A stretch of 64,000 nt of DNA, taken from NCBI GenBank assembly GCA_024236195.1, contig JACKKZ010000003.1, forward strand, positions 496,001-560,000. The letters run 5' to 3'. A program made the position numbers and the translations under genes. This DNA comes from Sphingomonadaceae bacterium. Lineage in GTDB: Bacteria > Pseudomonadota > Alphaproteobacteria > Sphingomonadales > Sphingomonadaceae. Every line of letters begins with the position of its first letter. Positions within the stretch are counted from its first letter, which is position 1. This document shows, in pieces, positions 16,076 through 25,003 of the stretch. The notes beneath the pieces were generated by a model, which ran no database searches, was not told where the DNA came from, and saw nothing but the letters and a program-made list of their open reading frames with translations.

Positions 16076-16852
16076 ATGAGTTTCCTGTCCGAAACATCTG
16101 CTTCACAGAAGATCGGCGTGATCATCGCCGCAATTGTTGGCGGCTTGATCGTTCGCTTTGTCATGGCGGGTGGAATCGAGGAATATTACAATCCGTCAAA
16201 GCAAATCGAAAACCGGATTGTCGAAGCGATGGAGGCCCGTCCGGGGGACCTCGCCGTATTGCAGGCCATGCGCGACTACTTCCCACTGGAATATGACGAC
16301 TTGCTCGAATCCATGACAGACGCCGCCATGGCCGATGCACCGGCAGAGGATGTGATGCGCGCCGGCAGTAGGGAACTTGCCCGTTTCATGGCGCGCCACC
16401 CCAATGATTTTGCTGCTGCGCCGGAAGCCAATCTGTCGGAGGTCTTGCGCACGGAAAGTGCTCTGCTCGAAGCCTTGCTGGCCGAAGATCCGGTAGCATG
16501 CGGGGACTATATTTTCGGCACGATGGAGCCAGCCGATCCGCTGTCAGAGGAAACTGGCAAGCTCATCGGCGAAGCGGCCGCGTCAAAGATCAAAGCCATG
16601 GCGGCTGGCCGGGCAGACCAGCAATTGCGGCTGGCGACCACGCCCTCTGACCTCAGGAAACTGACCGATACAATGCGCGAACGGGGCGCCAGCGCAGAAC
16701 AAATTGCCCTGTTCACAGACAATATCGACACCGCTGTGCTGGGTTCAGAGGAACAATGCGAAGCCGCGCTGCATCTTGTAAAGGCAATCGAGGCGCAGAA
16801 GCCATCCAGTCGCGCCTTGCTGGTTGCGACCTTCCTGACACCCATCCGATAA
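16076..16852 (+). CDS. Hypothetical membrane-anchored protein
   Basis: A 258-residue protein with a good ribosome-binding site (CGGAGG 9 bases upstream). One N-terminal transmembrane helix (about residues 12-32, IGVIIAAIVGGLIVRFVMAGG) is followed by a largely alpha-helical, acidic soluble region without recognised motifs; two Cys residues occur (near 142 and 228). Probably an inner-membrane protein with the large domain in the periplasm, but the topology is not certain. It converges on the HerA-like gene. No function assigned. Confidence 0.75.
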   Translation: MSFLSETSASQKIGVIIAAIVGGLIVRFVMAGGIEEYYNPSKQIENRIVEAMEARPGDLAVLQAMRDYFPLEYDDLLESMTDAAMADAPAEDVMRAGSRELARFMARHPNDFAAAPEANLSEVLRTESALLEALLAEDPVACGDYIFGTMEPADPLSEETGKLIGEAAASKIKAMAAGRADQQLRLATTPSDLRKLTDTMRERGASAEQIALFTDNIDTAVLGSEEQCEAALHLVKAIEAQKPSSRALLVATFLTPIR

Positions 16853-16872
16853 CAGTGGGGTGGGTGTGGTTA

Positions 16873-18549
16873 TTAGTTACCCTGCGTACGCCAGCGTTGA
16901 ACGGTCCGCATCACCGCTTCATCCTCGCCGCCGCTGCTGCTCCACAGTTCGACGAAGCTGGGATCTTCAGAGGCAGGCCGCTTGACCTCTTCGAGATTGT
17001 CAAAGGCCACGCGGATCGGGATCGCCACACCTTCACCGCAAATGATACATTCGCGGTTGCGCAGGGCGGGAATGGAATCGAGGAAGCCGCGCGCCCCTTC
17101 GGGCATGGCGGCCTTCACGAAGGCCTGGTCGCGGTCGTTGTTGAGGCGCATGGAAATGATCGTGCCGCACTGCGACAGTACGCCTTCGGCAAGGTCGGAG
17201 GGGCGCTGCGTAATCAGGCCCAGCGAGATACCGTATTTACGACCTTCCTTGGCGATACGGCTGAGGATCTTGCCCACGGAAGAGCCATCGGCGTTCTTCT
17301 CGTTGGGCACATAACGGTGCGCCTCTTCGCAGACCAGCAGGATCGGTCGGGTCTTTTCTTCACGGCCCCAGATGGCAAAGTCGAACACCAGCCGGCTAAG
17401 CACCGCAACCACGGTGGAAGTAATGTCGGACGGCACGCCGGATACGTCGATGATCGAGATCGGCTTGCCATGGCCGGGCATACGGAAGACCTTGGAAATG
17501 AATTCCGCCATCGTGTCGCCTACCAGCATGCCGGAGAACATGAACTGGTAACGCGGATCGGATTTCAGCTCTTCCAGCTTGGTCTTGATCCGCATGAAGG
17601 GTGCGGTGTTGGTCGCCTTGTCCAGCTTGCCCATTTCATCCTGGATCGCGTTGGACAGGTCCGAAAGGAGATAAGGGATCGGCGAATCCACCGTGATTTT
17701 GCCGATTTCGGCTGCCAGTCGGCTCCTGCCACGCGCCTTGAGCAGGCATTTGGCAAGGATGTCCGAATCCATCTGCCGGTCATTGCCGGTGCTGGTCAGC
17801 AGCACTTCGCAATGTTCTTCGAAGTTAAGCAGCCAATAGGGCATCTGCAGGTTCGAGACGTCGAGGATCTGACCATTGGTCTTGAACGCTGCTGAATATT
17901 CACCATGCGGGTCAATCATGACGATGTGACCTTCCGGTGCGGCTTCGCAGATGCGGTGCAGGATCAGCGCGGCACTGGTAGATTTACCCGTACCGGTGGA
18001 GCCGAGCAGGGCGAAATGCTTGCCGAGCATGGCGTCGATATAGATGCCCACGCGGATATCCTTGGTTGGATAGACCGTCCCCACCTGGATGTTGGAGCGG
18101 CCATCGCTAGCGTAAATCTGGCGCAAATCAGTGGTTGTTGCAGGGTATATGAGCGCGCCGGGCACGGGGTAACGTGTCACACCACGGCGGAAAGAGTGGA
18201 TTTTGCCGGTCAGGCGTTCTTCATCACCTTCGCCGAGGAAGTCGATATTGGCGACAATGCCATTGGCACGGCGATCCTGCCGCTGGTTACGGACACTGGC
18301 GAGCAGCCAGCTCTTGCCCACGCGGATCTTGATCTGGCTGCCAACCTGGCCCGCGAGAGTGATCGAAGGGTCAGGGTCCGCCATACATTCGTTCAGGCGT
18401 TCAATATCAAGCGCAATCTGCGACCCGGAGCCGGCAATTTCCAGCACCACGCCAATCGGCTGCATTGCATTGTCAGTCTTCGCATCAGCGGCGGCTGATG
18501 GCGCTGCCGAAGCCTCGCGCTGGAAAGACTGTTTACCCATGTCCGTCAT
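16873..18549 (-). CDS. HerA-like/DUF87 ATPase
   Basis: A 558-residue P-loop ATPase of the HerA/FtsK superfamily. An N-terminal HAS-barrel-like region (about residues 30-165) precedes Walker A GSTGTGKS (183-190) and IDPHGEYSAAF; Walker B is ILLVCEEAH (403-411), followed by an arginine-rich RIAKEGRKYG and LITQRPSDL. HerA proteins form hexameric DNA translocases; in archaea they work with the NurA nuclease in end resection. No nuclease partner is encoded nearby, so the bacterial role is open. AGGGA 7 bases before ATG 18549 supports the start. A strong hairpin lies in the leader. Confidence 0.88.
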   Translation of the reverse strand: MTDMGKQSFQREASAAPSAAADAKTDNAMQPIGVVLEIAGSGSQIALDIERLNECMADPDPSITLAGQVGSQIKIRVGKSWLLASVRNQRQDRRANGIVANIDFLGEGDEERLTGKIHSFRRGVTRYPVPGALIYPATTTDLRQIYASDGRSNIQVGTVYPTKDIRVGIYIDAMLGKHFALLGSTGTGKSTSAALILHRICEAAPEGHIVMIDPHGEYSAAFKTNGQILDVSNLQMPYWLLNFEEHCEVLLTSTGNDRQMDSDILAKCLLKARGRSRLAAEIGKITVDSPIPYLLSDLSNAIQDEMGKLDKATNTAPFMRIKTKLEELKSDPRYQFMFSGMLVGDTMAEFISKVFRMPGHGKPISIIDVSGVPSDITSTVVAVLSRLVFDFAIWGREEKTRPILLVCEEAHRYVPNEKNADGSSVGKILSRIAKEGRKYGISLGLITQRPSDLAEGVLSQCGTIISMRLNNDRDQAFVKAAMPEGARGFLDSIPALRNRECIICGEGVAIPIRVAFDNLEEVKRPASEDPSFVELWSSSGGEDEAVMRTVQRWRTQGN

Positions 18550-18563
18550 GGAAAAATCCCTAT

Positions 18564-18594
18564 GCCCCTACGGTTGTTCAACTTTCGTAGGGGC
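18564..18594 (-). promoter_or_regulatory. Hairpin in the leader of the HerA-like gene
   Basis: GCCCCTACG (18564-18572) and CGTAGGGGC (18586-18594) form a perfect 9-bp stem with a 13-base loop. On the minus strand it ends 14 bases before the ATG and directly abuts the ribosome-binding AGGGATTTTT. It could terminate the upstream TIGR02186 operon or control translation of the ATPase. Confidence 0.6.
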
Positions 18595-18625
18595 AAAGGG
18601 GTTAAAATCAGGTCAATTGTGCCTG

Positions 18626-19381
18626 TTAAACAAGCGCGAAAAGCCTGCCAGCGAGCACACCCATGCCCACCGACATCAGCACGGCGATGATGCCGTAGAG
18701 CAAGGCTTGTTTCTGGGAAAACACCTCGATCAGCCGTTCAAAGCCGACTTTCTTCACTTCCACTTCTGACACCGCCGAGGCAATGACCCGGCCGCGGGAA
18801 ATGGCGAAGGTTTCAGCGGTGTAGACCCCGGTGCTGACATTGGAAGGCAGCGAAATCCGGGCCTGATAGAGCACTTGCTCGCTGATCTGCACCCCGGCCA
18901 TATCTTCCTTGTACAGCCCCATGCGCGAGCGCAGGTCCACTAGCCCGGCCTTGAACCGTTCCTGCTGTTCCACATCAATCACGCCGCTGGGGGAGAACTG
19001 GATGTATTTCAGCCCCAGCTCGTAAATTGCCGCGGTTTTTTCATCGACAATTTCAGGGACCGGCCTGCTAGAGGAAATCGCGAAGAAGGAAGGTGCAGAA
19101 CGAAAGGCGGTGCTTTCCGAATTGAGCCAGATGCCGCCAATGCGCTCTTTCTCGCGCACCCGGATCGGCACGGTGGGGCCCTTGAGCAGCACGACAATGT
19201 CATATTCTTCGCCTGCACGCACACCGCGCGGATCGAGGATCGCCCCGAACAGCAACAATTCCGTGCCGGTGAAGCCCTGCCGCACCTGAACTTCATGCTG
19301 GGATATTTCAGGCACAAGGATCGGGTCCCGCTGCGCCGGCAGGGCAAACATCACCAGCAGCAGGAGCAGCAGCCGCTTCAC
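18626..19381 (-). CDS. TIGR02186 family protein (membrane-anchored)
   Basis: A 251-residue protein with an N-terminal signal peptide (MKRLLLLLLVMFALPA), a predicted beta-rich extracytoplasmic domain (EISQHEVQVRQGFTGTELLLFGAI, VPIRVREKERIGGIWLN) and a C-terminal transmembrane helix (ALLYGIIAVLMSVGMGVLAGRLFAL). This matches the alphaproteobacterial TIGR02186 family, nearly always encoded beside a TauE/SafE permease, as here. Function unknown; probably an accessory of that permease. Its ATG overlaps the permease stop (ATGA). Confidence 0.85.
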   Translation of the reverse strand: MKRLLLLLLVMFALPAQRDPILVPEISQHEVQVRQGFTGTELLLFGAILDPRGVRAGEEYDIVVLLKGPTVPIRVREKERIGGIWLNSESTAFRSAPSFFAISSSRPVPEIVDEKTAAIYELGLKYIQFSPSGVIDVEQQERFKAGLVDLRSRMGLYKEDMAGVQISEQVLYQARISLPSNVSTGVYTAETFAISRGRVIASAVSEVEVKKVGFERLIEVFSQKQALLYGIIAVLMSVGMGVLAGRLFALV

Positions 19382-20292
19382 AGGTCGACAACCGTGTAGA
19401 TTTCGTCCGGTCGGACCCCCAGCCCATAGACCATGCGCAGCGCCACCAGCAGCACGATGGCCGCGAGGATGACACGCAGGATTTCAGGCTTGGCATTGGA
19501 GGCGATCTTGGTGCCGATCTGCGCGCCCGACACCGAACCGAGCAACAGCAGGGCGGCAAGCACGAGGTCCACTGCCCGTGTCGTGAGCGCGTGCATCATC
19601 GTCGTCGCCATGGTCACAAACAGAATCTGGAACAGTGAGGTGCCCACCACCACCCCTGCGCTCATGCCAAGGATATAAAGCATGGCAGGCACAAGGATGA
19701 AGCCACCACCGACACCCATCAGCATCGTCAGGATGCCAACGGCAATGCCCAGGATCAGCGGAGCGAGCGGGGAAATGTAGAGACCCGAACGATAAAACCG
19801 CCAGCGCATCGGCAATACCGCGACAAAGGGATGGTGCCGCCGCTTCATCACGACCGGCCTTTCGCCCTTCTTGCTGGCGCGGATCGTTTCCAGCGCCTCA
19901 CGCATCATCAACGTACCGATCGTCCCGAGCATCAGCACGTAGAGGATGTTGATAATGATATCTATCTGGCCGATGGACTGGAAGAAACGGAACAGCAAAG
20001 TGCCCATCATCGCGCCGATAATGCCGCCAACGACCATCACGCCGCCCATGCGATAATCCACACCCTTGCGGCGGCTATGCGCGAAAACGCCCGAAACACT
20101 TGCCCCGGTTACCTGAGTCGATGCCGATGCAGCGGCAACGGTTGGCGGGATGCCGTAAAAGATCAGCAGCGGCGTTGTCAGGAAGCCACCGCCCACGCCG
20201 AACAAACCGGAAAGAACCCCGGTAAGCGCACCCAGCCCGACAATGAGCAGCCCGTTGACGGACAGGTTTGCGATGGGGAGGTAGACGTCCAT
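19378..20292 (-). CDS. TauE/SafE-family sulfite/organosulfonate exporter
   Basis: A 304-residue membrane protein of the TSUP family with two repeats: GLGALTGVLSGLFGVGGGFLTTPLLIFYGIPP in the first half and GIAVGILTMLMGVGGGFILVPAMLYILGM in the second. About eight transmembrane helices. TSUP members move sulfite, sulfoacetate, taurine-derived anions or other small anions; the substrate cannot be told here. It lies 46 bases after the NfrA-like gene and overlaps TIGR02186, so it probably belongs to one minus-strand transcription unit. Confidence 0.9.
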   Translation of the reverse strand: MDVYLPIANLSVNGLLIVGLGALTGVLSGLFGVGGGFLTTPLLIFYGIPPTVAAASASTQVTGASVSGVFAHSRRKGVDYRMGGVMVVGGIIGAMMGTLLFRFFQSIGQIDIIINILYVLMLGTIGTLMMREALETIRASKKGERPVVMKRRHHPFVAVLPMRWRFYRSGLYISPLAPLILGIAVGILTMLMGVGGGFILVPAMLYILGMSAGVVVGTSLFQILFVTMATTMMHALTTRAVDLVLAALLLLGSVSGAQIGTKIASNAKPEILRVILAAIVLLVALRMVYGLGVRPDEIYTVVDL

Positions 20293-20337
20293 TTTCCCCG
20301 CCTAGCCCAGCATGGTTAAAGTTGGAAGAAGCGTATA

Positions 20338-21483
20338 TTAGAAATTGCTAAAAAGCGTAATGGCAATTCCGTCTTCCGGCTGTGCATCCCCGCCCACGCG
20401 CATCCGGTAATCCATTGACAGCCGTGCGGGATGCTGCCCCAGCGGCAGGCCGATGCTCGCCGAAGGGCCGATATCCAGCCGTGCAGCACCTTTCTGCGCA
20501 CCACCCCAGGCACCGGCACCGGCCCGCAAATCACCCAGCTTGAAACGCGCCAGCTCCCGATCAAGCCGAAGCTGACCATCGACAAAGCCAGTCTTGCCAG
20601 CACCGCCGACATAGCCCGCCTGCCCATAGGCCTCTGCCCGCATCCCGGCAGGCAGGCTTAGCGGCGCGAGCTGGGAGTACACGAAACCGGCGGGCCGCAG
20701 ATGCGTTTTTCCGGCGACCCGTGTGGCGCGCAGTTCGGCATTGGCCATCACTGGCAAGTCTGCCAGCGGGCGTGCGGCAAGCCCCAATGCAGCTTCTACT
20801 TCACCACCCCGGTCGAGAGCCTTGTAAGCGCGGAAATAGGCGTTGGGTTGATGCGCGCTGCCTGCCGCCAGCCGATAGCGCAACACCGCGCCCGCCTGGC
20901 TGGCGCCATATGTGCTGGCCAGCGGCGCTGCGGCGCTGGCACCGCCTGACCCGTCGCGCAGGAACAGCCAGCTATCGAGCGACCAGCGCTTTCCCCTCTG
21001 CGGCATAGCTCTTTCAGCCAGCACTGGCGGCGTCGGCGGGCCATTGGCAGCGCCGCGTTCCCGAAACAGCGAAGCGACATCGTCCGGCACCGGCACATGT
21101 GACAGCCCGGCCATCAACAGGATATTGTGCCCTGCCATCATATAGGGTCCGGCGGCGCTTTGGGCTTCACCGGACGCAGCGGCCATCACCGCACTGGAAG
21201 GCGAAGGAGCAGAGCCCCCGGCAAGGCGCGGCAGCAGGCTGGTGCCCGCCTGCGCCAGAGCAGGCACTGATGGTGCAGCAGCAGGCAGCCCCGCTTCAGG
21301 TTCTTCATCGCTGGCAGCCAGCCCGAAACCGAAGCCATGGTCACGATGTGGCATTTGCAGATCAAACGGGACCGGCGCCCAGGATACCACGCGGAAAATG
21401 ACCCATACGAGCACCAGTGTGCCCAGCATGGCGAGCGGCCCGCCCCGGCGGCGCTGCGCCTGTCTGGCAACTATTGCGTTCAA
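20338..21483 (-). CDS. NfrA C-terminal-domain-like protein (short)
   Basis: A 381-residue protein. An N-terminal transmembrane helix (about 18-38, GTLVLVWVIFRVVSWAPV) is followed by a long Ala/Pro/Ser-rich linker and a C-terminal domain (about 200-381) like the C-terminal domain of the phage N4 adsorption protein NfrA: YSQLAPLSLPAGMRAEAYGQAGYVGG, and an ending ITLFSNF with a terminal Phe as in outer-membrane proteins. E. coli NfrA is far longer. It overlaps the NfrB-like glycosyltransferase gene (ATGA). Inferred role: secretion partner for the glycan made by that enzyme. Moderately sure of the family. Confidence 0.72.
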   Translation of the reverse strand: MNAIVARQAQRRRGGPLAMLGTLVLVWVIFRVVSWAPVPFDLQMPHRDHGFGFGLAASDEEPEAGLPAAAPSVPALAQAGTSLLPRLAGGSAPSPSSAVMAAASGEAQSAAGPYMMAGHNILLMAGLSHVPVPDDVASLFRERGAANGPPTPPVLAERAMPQRGKRWSLDSWLFLRDGSGGASAAAPLASTYGASQAGAVLRYRLAAGSAHQPNAYFRAYKALDRGGEVEAALGLAARPLADLPVMANAELRATRVAGKTHLRPAGFVYSQLAPLSLPAGMRAEAYGQAGYVGGAGKTGFVDGQLRLDRELARFKLGDLRAGAGAWGGAQKGAARLDIGPSASIGLPLGQHPARLSMDYRMRVGGDAQPEDGIAITLFSNF

Positions 21484-22880
21484 GCTGCCTGCTCCCGCTG
21501 CATCAGCACCGGATGGTCGCGATGGTCGGTCTTGTCCCAGCGTGGCAATTGCCCGGCCAGCGTGCCGGCATAGGCAACCAGCGCTCGCCGCCCGGCCATG
21601 ATGGCAATGATGTTGCTCACTGGAATGCGCAAAACCGCCATTGCCCCCTCAACCATGCCATATTCCCGCGCTGTAAAGGCAAATCGCCATGCCCCGCGCC
21701 ACAGGAAACTGGCAAAATTCGCCGCAAGAATCAACTTGATACCCGGATCAAGCTGGTATGCAGGGGAAACGCCAAAGCTGCGGGCGATGGCAGAGAGCAG
21801 CACCAGCACCAGCAAGCCATAGGCAACCGCCAGCACCAGCGCCGTCAAGGGACCGCGCCGGTCACGCAGGCGCATCCAGATTTCAGCGGGGTTTTGCCCC
21901 CAGCCCATCCGGTCCCAGCCCTGCAGGGCAATGCCATGGACCCAGCGCGTTTTCTGCCGCACGGCCAGGTCCAGCCGCGCCGGGAAACAGGCACGGGTCG
22001 CCACCAGCCGCCCGTCCGCCCCGCGCACCCGCAGGAACCGCGCGCGCCCGCCCATTTCGCTGACACCCAGACCCAACTCGTAATCTTCCGTCAGGCTATC
22101 CTGCGCGAATGGCAGGCCATCGCCATGCTGCGCCGCCATGCGCGCAAGGATCGGGCGCGCCACTGCACAGCCAACCCCGGCCGACGGCAGGCCGACCCCC
22201 AGATGATCGCGCACTACCATTGCCTTGCCATGGGCTTCGGCGAATTCATCGGCATAGTGCCCCGCGACCCAGCGCGAGCGCCTTTGCGGTTCGGGGCGGA
22301 CGGGGATCTGCACGAAATCTGCTTCATCCAGCGTCCTGTCCATCAAGCCCAGCGCAGCCGGATCGACCATGTCTTCGGCATCATGCAGCACCACCATCCG
22401 TGCTGCGCAGCCGGAACGCTGCTCATCCTCCTCCAGCGCGCGGTGGAGCCGGTTGAGGCAATCGGCCTTGGTACTGGGCCCATCGCGATCATGGATCACG
22501 ATCCGCAAGCGCGGATCACCTTGCGCCGCGGCAATGGCTGCTTCCACTGTGAGCGGATCATTGCGGTAGCAGCCGATATAGAGCCGCATCCCGGCTTGCG
22601 GCCAGGCCTCCAGCGCATGGCGGATGGTTGCGCCGATCACCGCCTCTTCCCGCCATGCCGGGATGAACACGGCCGCCCTGCCAGCCAGCGGCGCGCGCGT
22701 CAGCGCTTCATCAAACAGATGCGGTGTTCGCAGCTTGCCCGTCAGCCGCCCCCACAGCCAGATCAGGTCCACGGCGAACTCGTCTATTGCGCCAATCAGG
22801 AAGAATGCCGCCGCGAACAGCAGCATCTCGTGCTCTGCCAGCACGAGCCATTCCCAGACTGTATAGCCTCCAACTTGCAC
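21480..22880 (-). CDS. NfrB-like family 2 glycosyltransferase, membrane-bound
   Basis: A protein of about 466 residues with N-terminal helices (MLLFAAAFFLIGAIDEFAVDLIWLWGR), a GT2 domain (AVFIPAWREEAVIGATI, VVLHDAEDMVDP with the metal-binding acidic motif, SLTEDYELG, QKTRWVHGIALQGW as the QxxRW-type motif) and C-terminal helices. It resembles NfrB but appears to lack the C-terminal MshEN c-di-GMP domain. It should polymerise an exopolysaccharide at the inner membrane. Start uncertain: GTG 22880 is preferred, since an ATG at 22946 would intrude into the divergent nhaA leader; GTG 22844 is also possible. Confidence 0.85.
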   Translation of the reverse strand: MQVGGYTVWEWLVLAEHEMLLFAAAFFLIGAIDEFAVDLIWLWGRLTGKLRTPHLFDEALTRAPLAGRAAVFIPAWREEAVIGATIRHALEAWPQAGMRLYIGCYRNDPLTVEAAIAAAQGDPRLRIVIHDRDGPSTKADCLNRLHRALEEDEQRSGCAARMVVLHDAEDMVDPAALGLMDRTLDEADFVQIPVRPEPQRRSRWVAGHYADEFAEAHGKAMVVRDHLGVGLPSAGVGCAVARPILARMAAQHGDGLPFAQDSLTEDYELGLGVSEMGGRARFLRVRGADGRLVATRACFPARLDLAVRQKTRWVHGIALQGWDRMGWGQNPAEIWMRLRDRRGPLTALVLAVAYGLLVLVLLSAIARSFGVSPAYQLDPGIKLILAANFASFLWRGAWRFAFTAREYGMVEGAMAVLRIPVSNIIAIMAGRRALVAYAGTLAGQLPRWDKTDHRDHPVLMQREQAA

Positions 22881-22965
22881 AGCCGCCCCCACGGTATTTG
22901 GAAGGTAACTATAACGAGGCCTTGAAAGCTTGCAACGCGCCATCATTTCGGGAATGGATTTTCCA

Positions 22966-24189
22966 ATGGCTGATCAGAATAATTTCCTCCGTGTAGCGCT
23001 CGCTCCGGTCCGCGCCCTGTTTGTGGGAGACGCCTCTGCCGGTATCCTGCTGATCCTGGTGGCAGCGGGCGCGATGCTGGTCGCCAATTCCACGCTGGCG
23101 CATGAATATCACCACCTGTTCCACGGCACCTGGGCCTTCACCCCGGTGGCCAAGCTCAACACGCTGCATCTGTGGATCAATGACGGCTTGATGGCGATTT
23201 TCTTCTTCGTCGTCGGGCTGGAGGTGAAGCGTGAGCTGATCGAAGGCCAGCTCTCCACCACAGAACAGCGCAAGCTGCCGGTGCTGGCGGCAATTGCCGG
23301 GATGGCCGCACCGGCACTGGTCTATTGGAGCATCGTCCACGGCGATGATCCCAAACTGCTGCAAGGCTGGGCGATCCCGGCGGCGACCGACATCGCCTTT
23401 GCCATGGGCGTGCTGGGCCTGCTGGGCAGCCGCGTGCCCGCATCGCTGCGCCTGTTCCTGCTGACGGTCGCCATTGTCGATGACATTGGCGCGGTGATGG
23501 TGATCGCAGTGTTCTACACCGCCAATATCAAGCTGGCATGGCTGGTCGGCGCGCTGGTGTTGACCGGGGTGATGATCGGGCTCAACCGGATGAAGGTGGG
23601 CAATGTGCTGCTCTACATCCTGCTCTCGCTGGCGCTGTGGTATTGCGTGCTGCATTCCGGCGTCCATGCCACCATTGCAGGCGTCGTCGCCGCGCTGACC
23701 ATCCCCATGCACAAGCCGGATGGCAAGCCACTGCTGGAAGCGATGGAGCATGGCCTCGCCCCTTGGAGCGCATACCTGATCGTTCCGGTCTTCGGATTTG
23801 CCAATGCCGGTGTGGAAATTGGCGGGCTGGGGATAGAGGGGATCATTGCCCCGCTGCCGCTCGCCATCGCGGCGGGCCTTGTGGTTGGCAAGCAGCTGGG
23901 CATCTTCACCGCCATCTTCGCCGCCGACAAGATCGGTTTTGCCAAGCGCCCGGCAGGCGCAACCTGGACAGAAATCTGGGGCGTCACCATGCTGTGCGGG
24001 ATCGGCTTCACCATGTCACTCTTCATCAGCGAACTGGCCTTCCCCGGCTATCGCCTGCTGATTGACGAAGCGAAGATCGGCATCCTGATGGGTTCGATCA
24101 TTTCCGCCGTGCTGGGCTATATTGTGCTGCGTTTGACCACCGAGCATCCTGAAGAGGCGGAGCTGACGGCGCATCGGCTGCCGGATTGA
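22966..24189 (+). CDS. nhaA: Na+/H+ antiporter NhaA
   Basis: A 407-residue antiporter with 12 predicted helices. Diagnostic segments are NDGLMAIFFFVVGLEVKRELIEGQL, AIPAATDIAFAMGVLGLLGSRVP and LTVAIVDDIGAVMVIAVFYT, which holds the two adjacent aspartates that bind Na+/Li+ and protons. NhaA exports sodium using the proton gradient at alkaline pH. ATG 22966 (MADQNNF) and ATG 22954 (MDFPMADQ) are both possible starts. Divergent from the glycosyltransferase. Confidence 0.95.
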   Translation: MADQNNFLRVALAPVRALFVGDASAGILLILVAAGAMLVANSTLAHEYHHLFHGTWAFTPVAKLNTLHLWINDGLMAIFFFVVGLEVKRELIEGQLSTTEQRKLPVLAAIAGMAAPALVYWSIVHGDDPKLLQGWAIPAATDIAFAMGVLGLLGSRVPASLRLFLLTVAIVDDIGAVMVIAVFYTANIKLAWLVGALVLTGVMIGLNRMKVGNVLLYILLSLALWYCVLHSGVHATIAGVVAALTIPMHKPDGKPLLEAMEHGLAPWSAYLIVPVFGFANAGVEIGGLGIEGIIAPLPLAIAAGLVVGKQLGIFTAIFAADKIGFAKRPAGATWTEIWGVTMLCGIGFTMSLFISELAFPGYRLLIDEAKIGILMGSIISAVLGYIVLRLTTEHPEEAELTAHRLPD

Positions 24190-24190
24190 A

Positions 24191-24394
24191 TCAGCCCGCC
24201 TTCCACGGGTTGAAGAACAGCTCTTCGACCGGCACGTCGAAATAGGCGGCAAGGCGATAGGCCATCGGTAGCGAGGGGGCGTATTTCTCCGCCTCCATCG
24301 CGATGATGGATTGGCGGGTCACTTCGACCGCTTCGGCCAGTTCCAGCTGGCTCAGGCCCCGCTCCGTCCGGTAGCTTCGCAGGCTGTTTTTCAT
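24191..24394 (-). CDS. Small XRE/YozG-type HTH regulator
   Basis: A 67-residue Cro/C1-type repressor: MKNSLRSYRTERGLSQLELA, then the recognition region VEVTRQSIIAMEAEKYAPSLPMAYRLAAYF, ending VPVEELFFNPWKAG. It consists of little more than one HTH domain, so it should act as a dimer. The ATG overlaps the stop of the membrane-protein gene upstream. In similar pairs the regulator represses its own operon; the perfect palindrome at 24821-24842 is the likely operator. Confidence 0.92.
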   Translation of the reverse strand: MKNSLRSYRTERGLSQLELAEAVEVTRQSIIAMEAEKYAPSLPMAYRLAAYFDVPVEELFFNPWKAG

Positions 24395-24804
24395 TCTCCC
24401 GACCGGAAGCTGAAGCCCCGCCCTTTCAGCGACCAGAAGGCATAGATCAGCGTCGAACAAACCAGCTGGAACACCGCCAGCGTGGCGACGCCGAGCGCAA
24501 ACTGGCTGTGGCTCAGTCCCGCAGCAGCCATGATACAGGCGGTGACGCCAAGGCCAGCCATGCCGCCCCAATAGCCACTGACTGCCTGCCCCTGGCGCTG
24601 CATATCGTCGAGCAGCTTCCAGTAATGGGCACCGAGGATCAGGAATGCAGAGAAACCACATAGGATGAGGCCGACAACAAACCATCCGCCGTCATCCACG
24701 CCCAGCGCCGTCAAGGCGGCTTTTCCGGCAAACAGGATCGCCAAGGGGACCACGGCCATCATGACCGTGCGACGGGACAATTTCTCGGAATAAGATTTCG
24801 ACAC
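24391..24804 (-). CDS. Membrane protein paired with HTH regulator
   Basis: A 137-residue protein with four predicted transmembrane helices (about residues 13-30, 40-57, 80-98 and 102-123 of the GTG-initiated form). GTG 24804 is chosen because GAGGGAG lies 7 bases upstream; a TTG at 24822 lies within the palindrome. No catalytic motifs. Membrane proteins of this size are often paired with a small HTH regulator, and both genes overlap here. Function unknown. Confidence 0.82.
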   Translation of the reverse strand: MSKSYSEKLSRRTVMMAVVPLAILFAGKAALTALGVDDGGWFVVGLILCGFSAFLILGAHYWKLLDDMQRQGQAVSGYWGGMAGLGVTACIMAAAGLSHSQFALGVATLAVFQLVCSTLIYAFWSLKGRGFSFRSGE

Positions 24805-24820
24805 GGGTTCGCTCCCTCGC

Positions 24821-24842
24821 AATGTAAGAAGCTTTCTACATT
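24821..24842 (-). promoter_or_regulatory. Palindromic operator before the membrane protein/HTH operon
   Basis: A 22-base inverted repeat, nearly perfect, centred on AAGCTT with TGTAGAAAGC / GCTTCTTACA arms flanked by AAT and ATT. It ends just before the ribosome-binding site of the operon. A further TGTAAAT half-site lies about 20 bases upstream. The position suits autorepression by the small HTH protein encoded in the operon. Confidence 0.6.
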
Positions 24843-25003
24843 GCGGGGTGTTAAAACTTATTTACATCGCGATGGCCAAAAATGGTTAGGCAACTGGCTG
24901 GAAGTCCTCGCAGGTTTACACGCCCAAACCGCTGAAAGATGACGCGTTTCGAGAGGTCGTAACCACTCTTAGGCAGTGAGAAGACATTGCAAACTTGTGC
25001 AAA

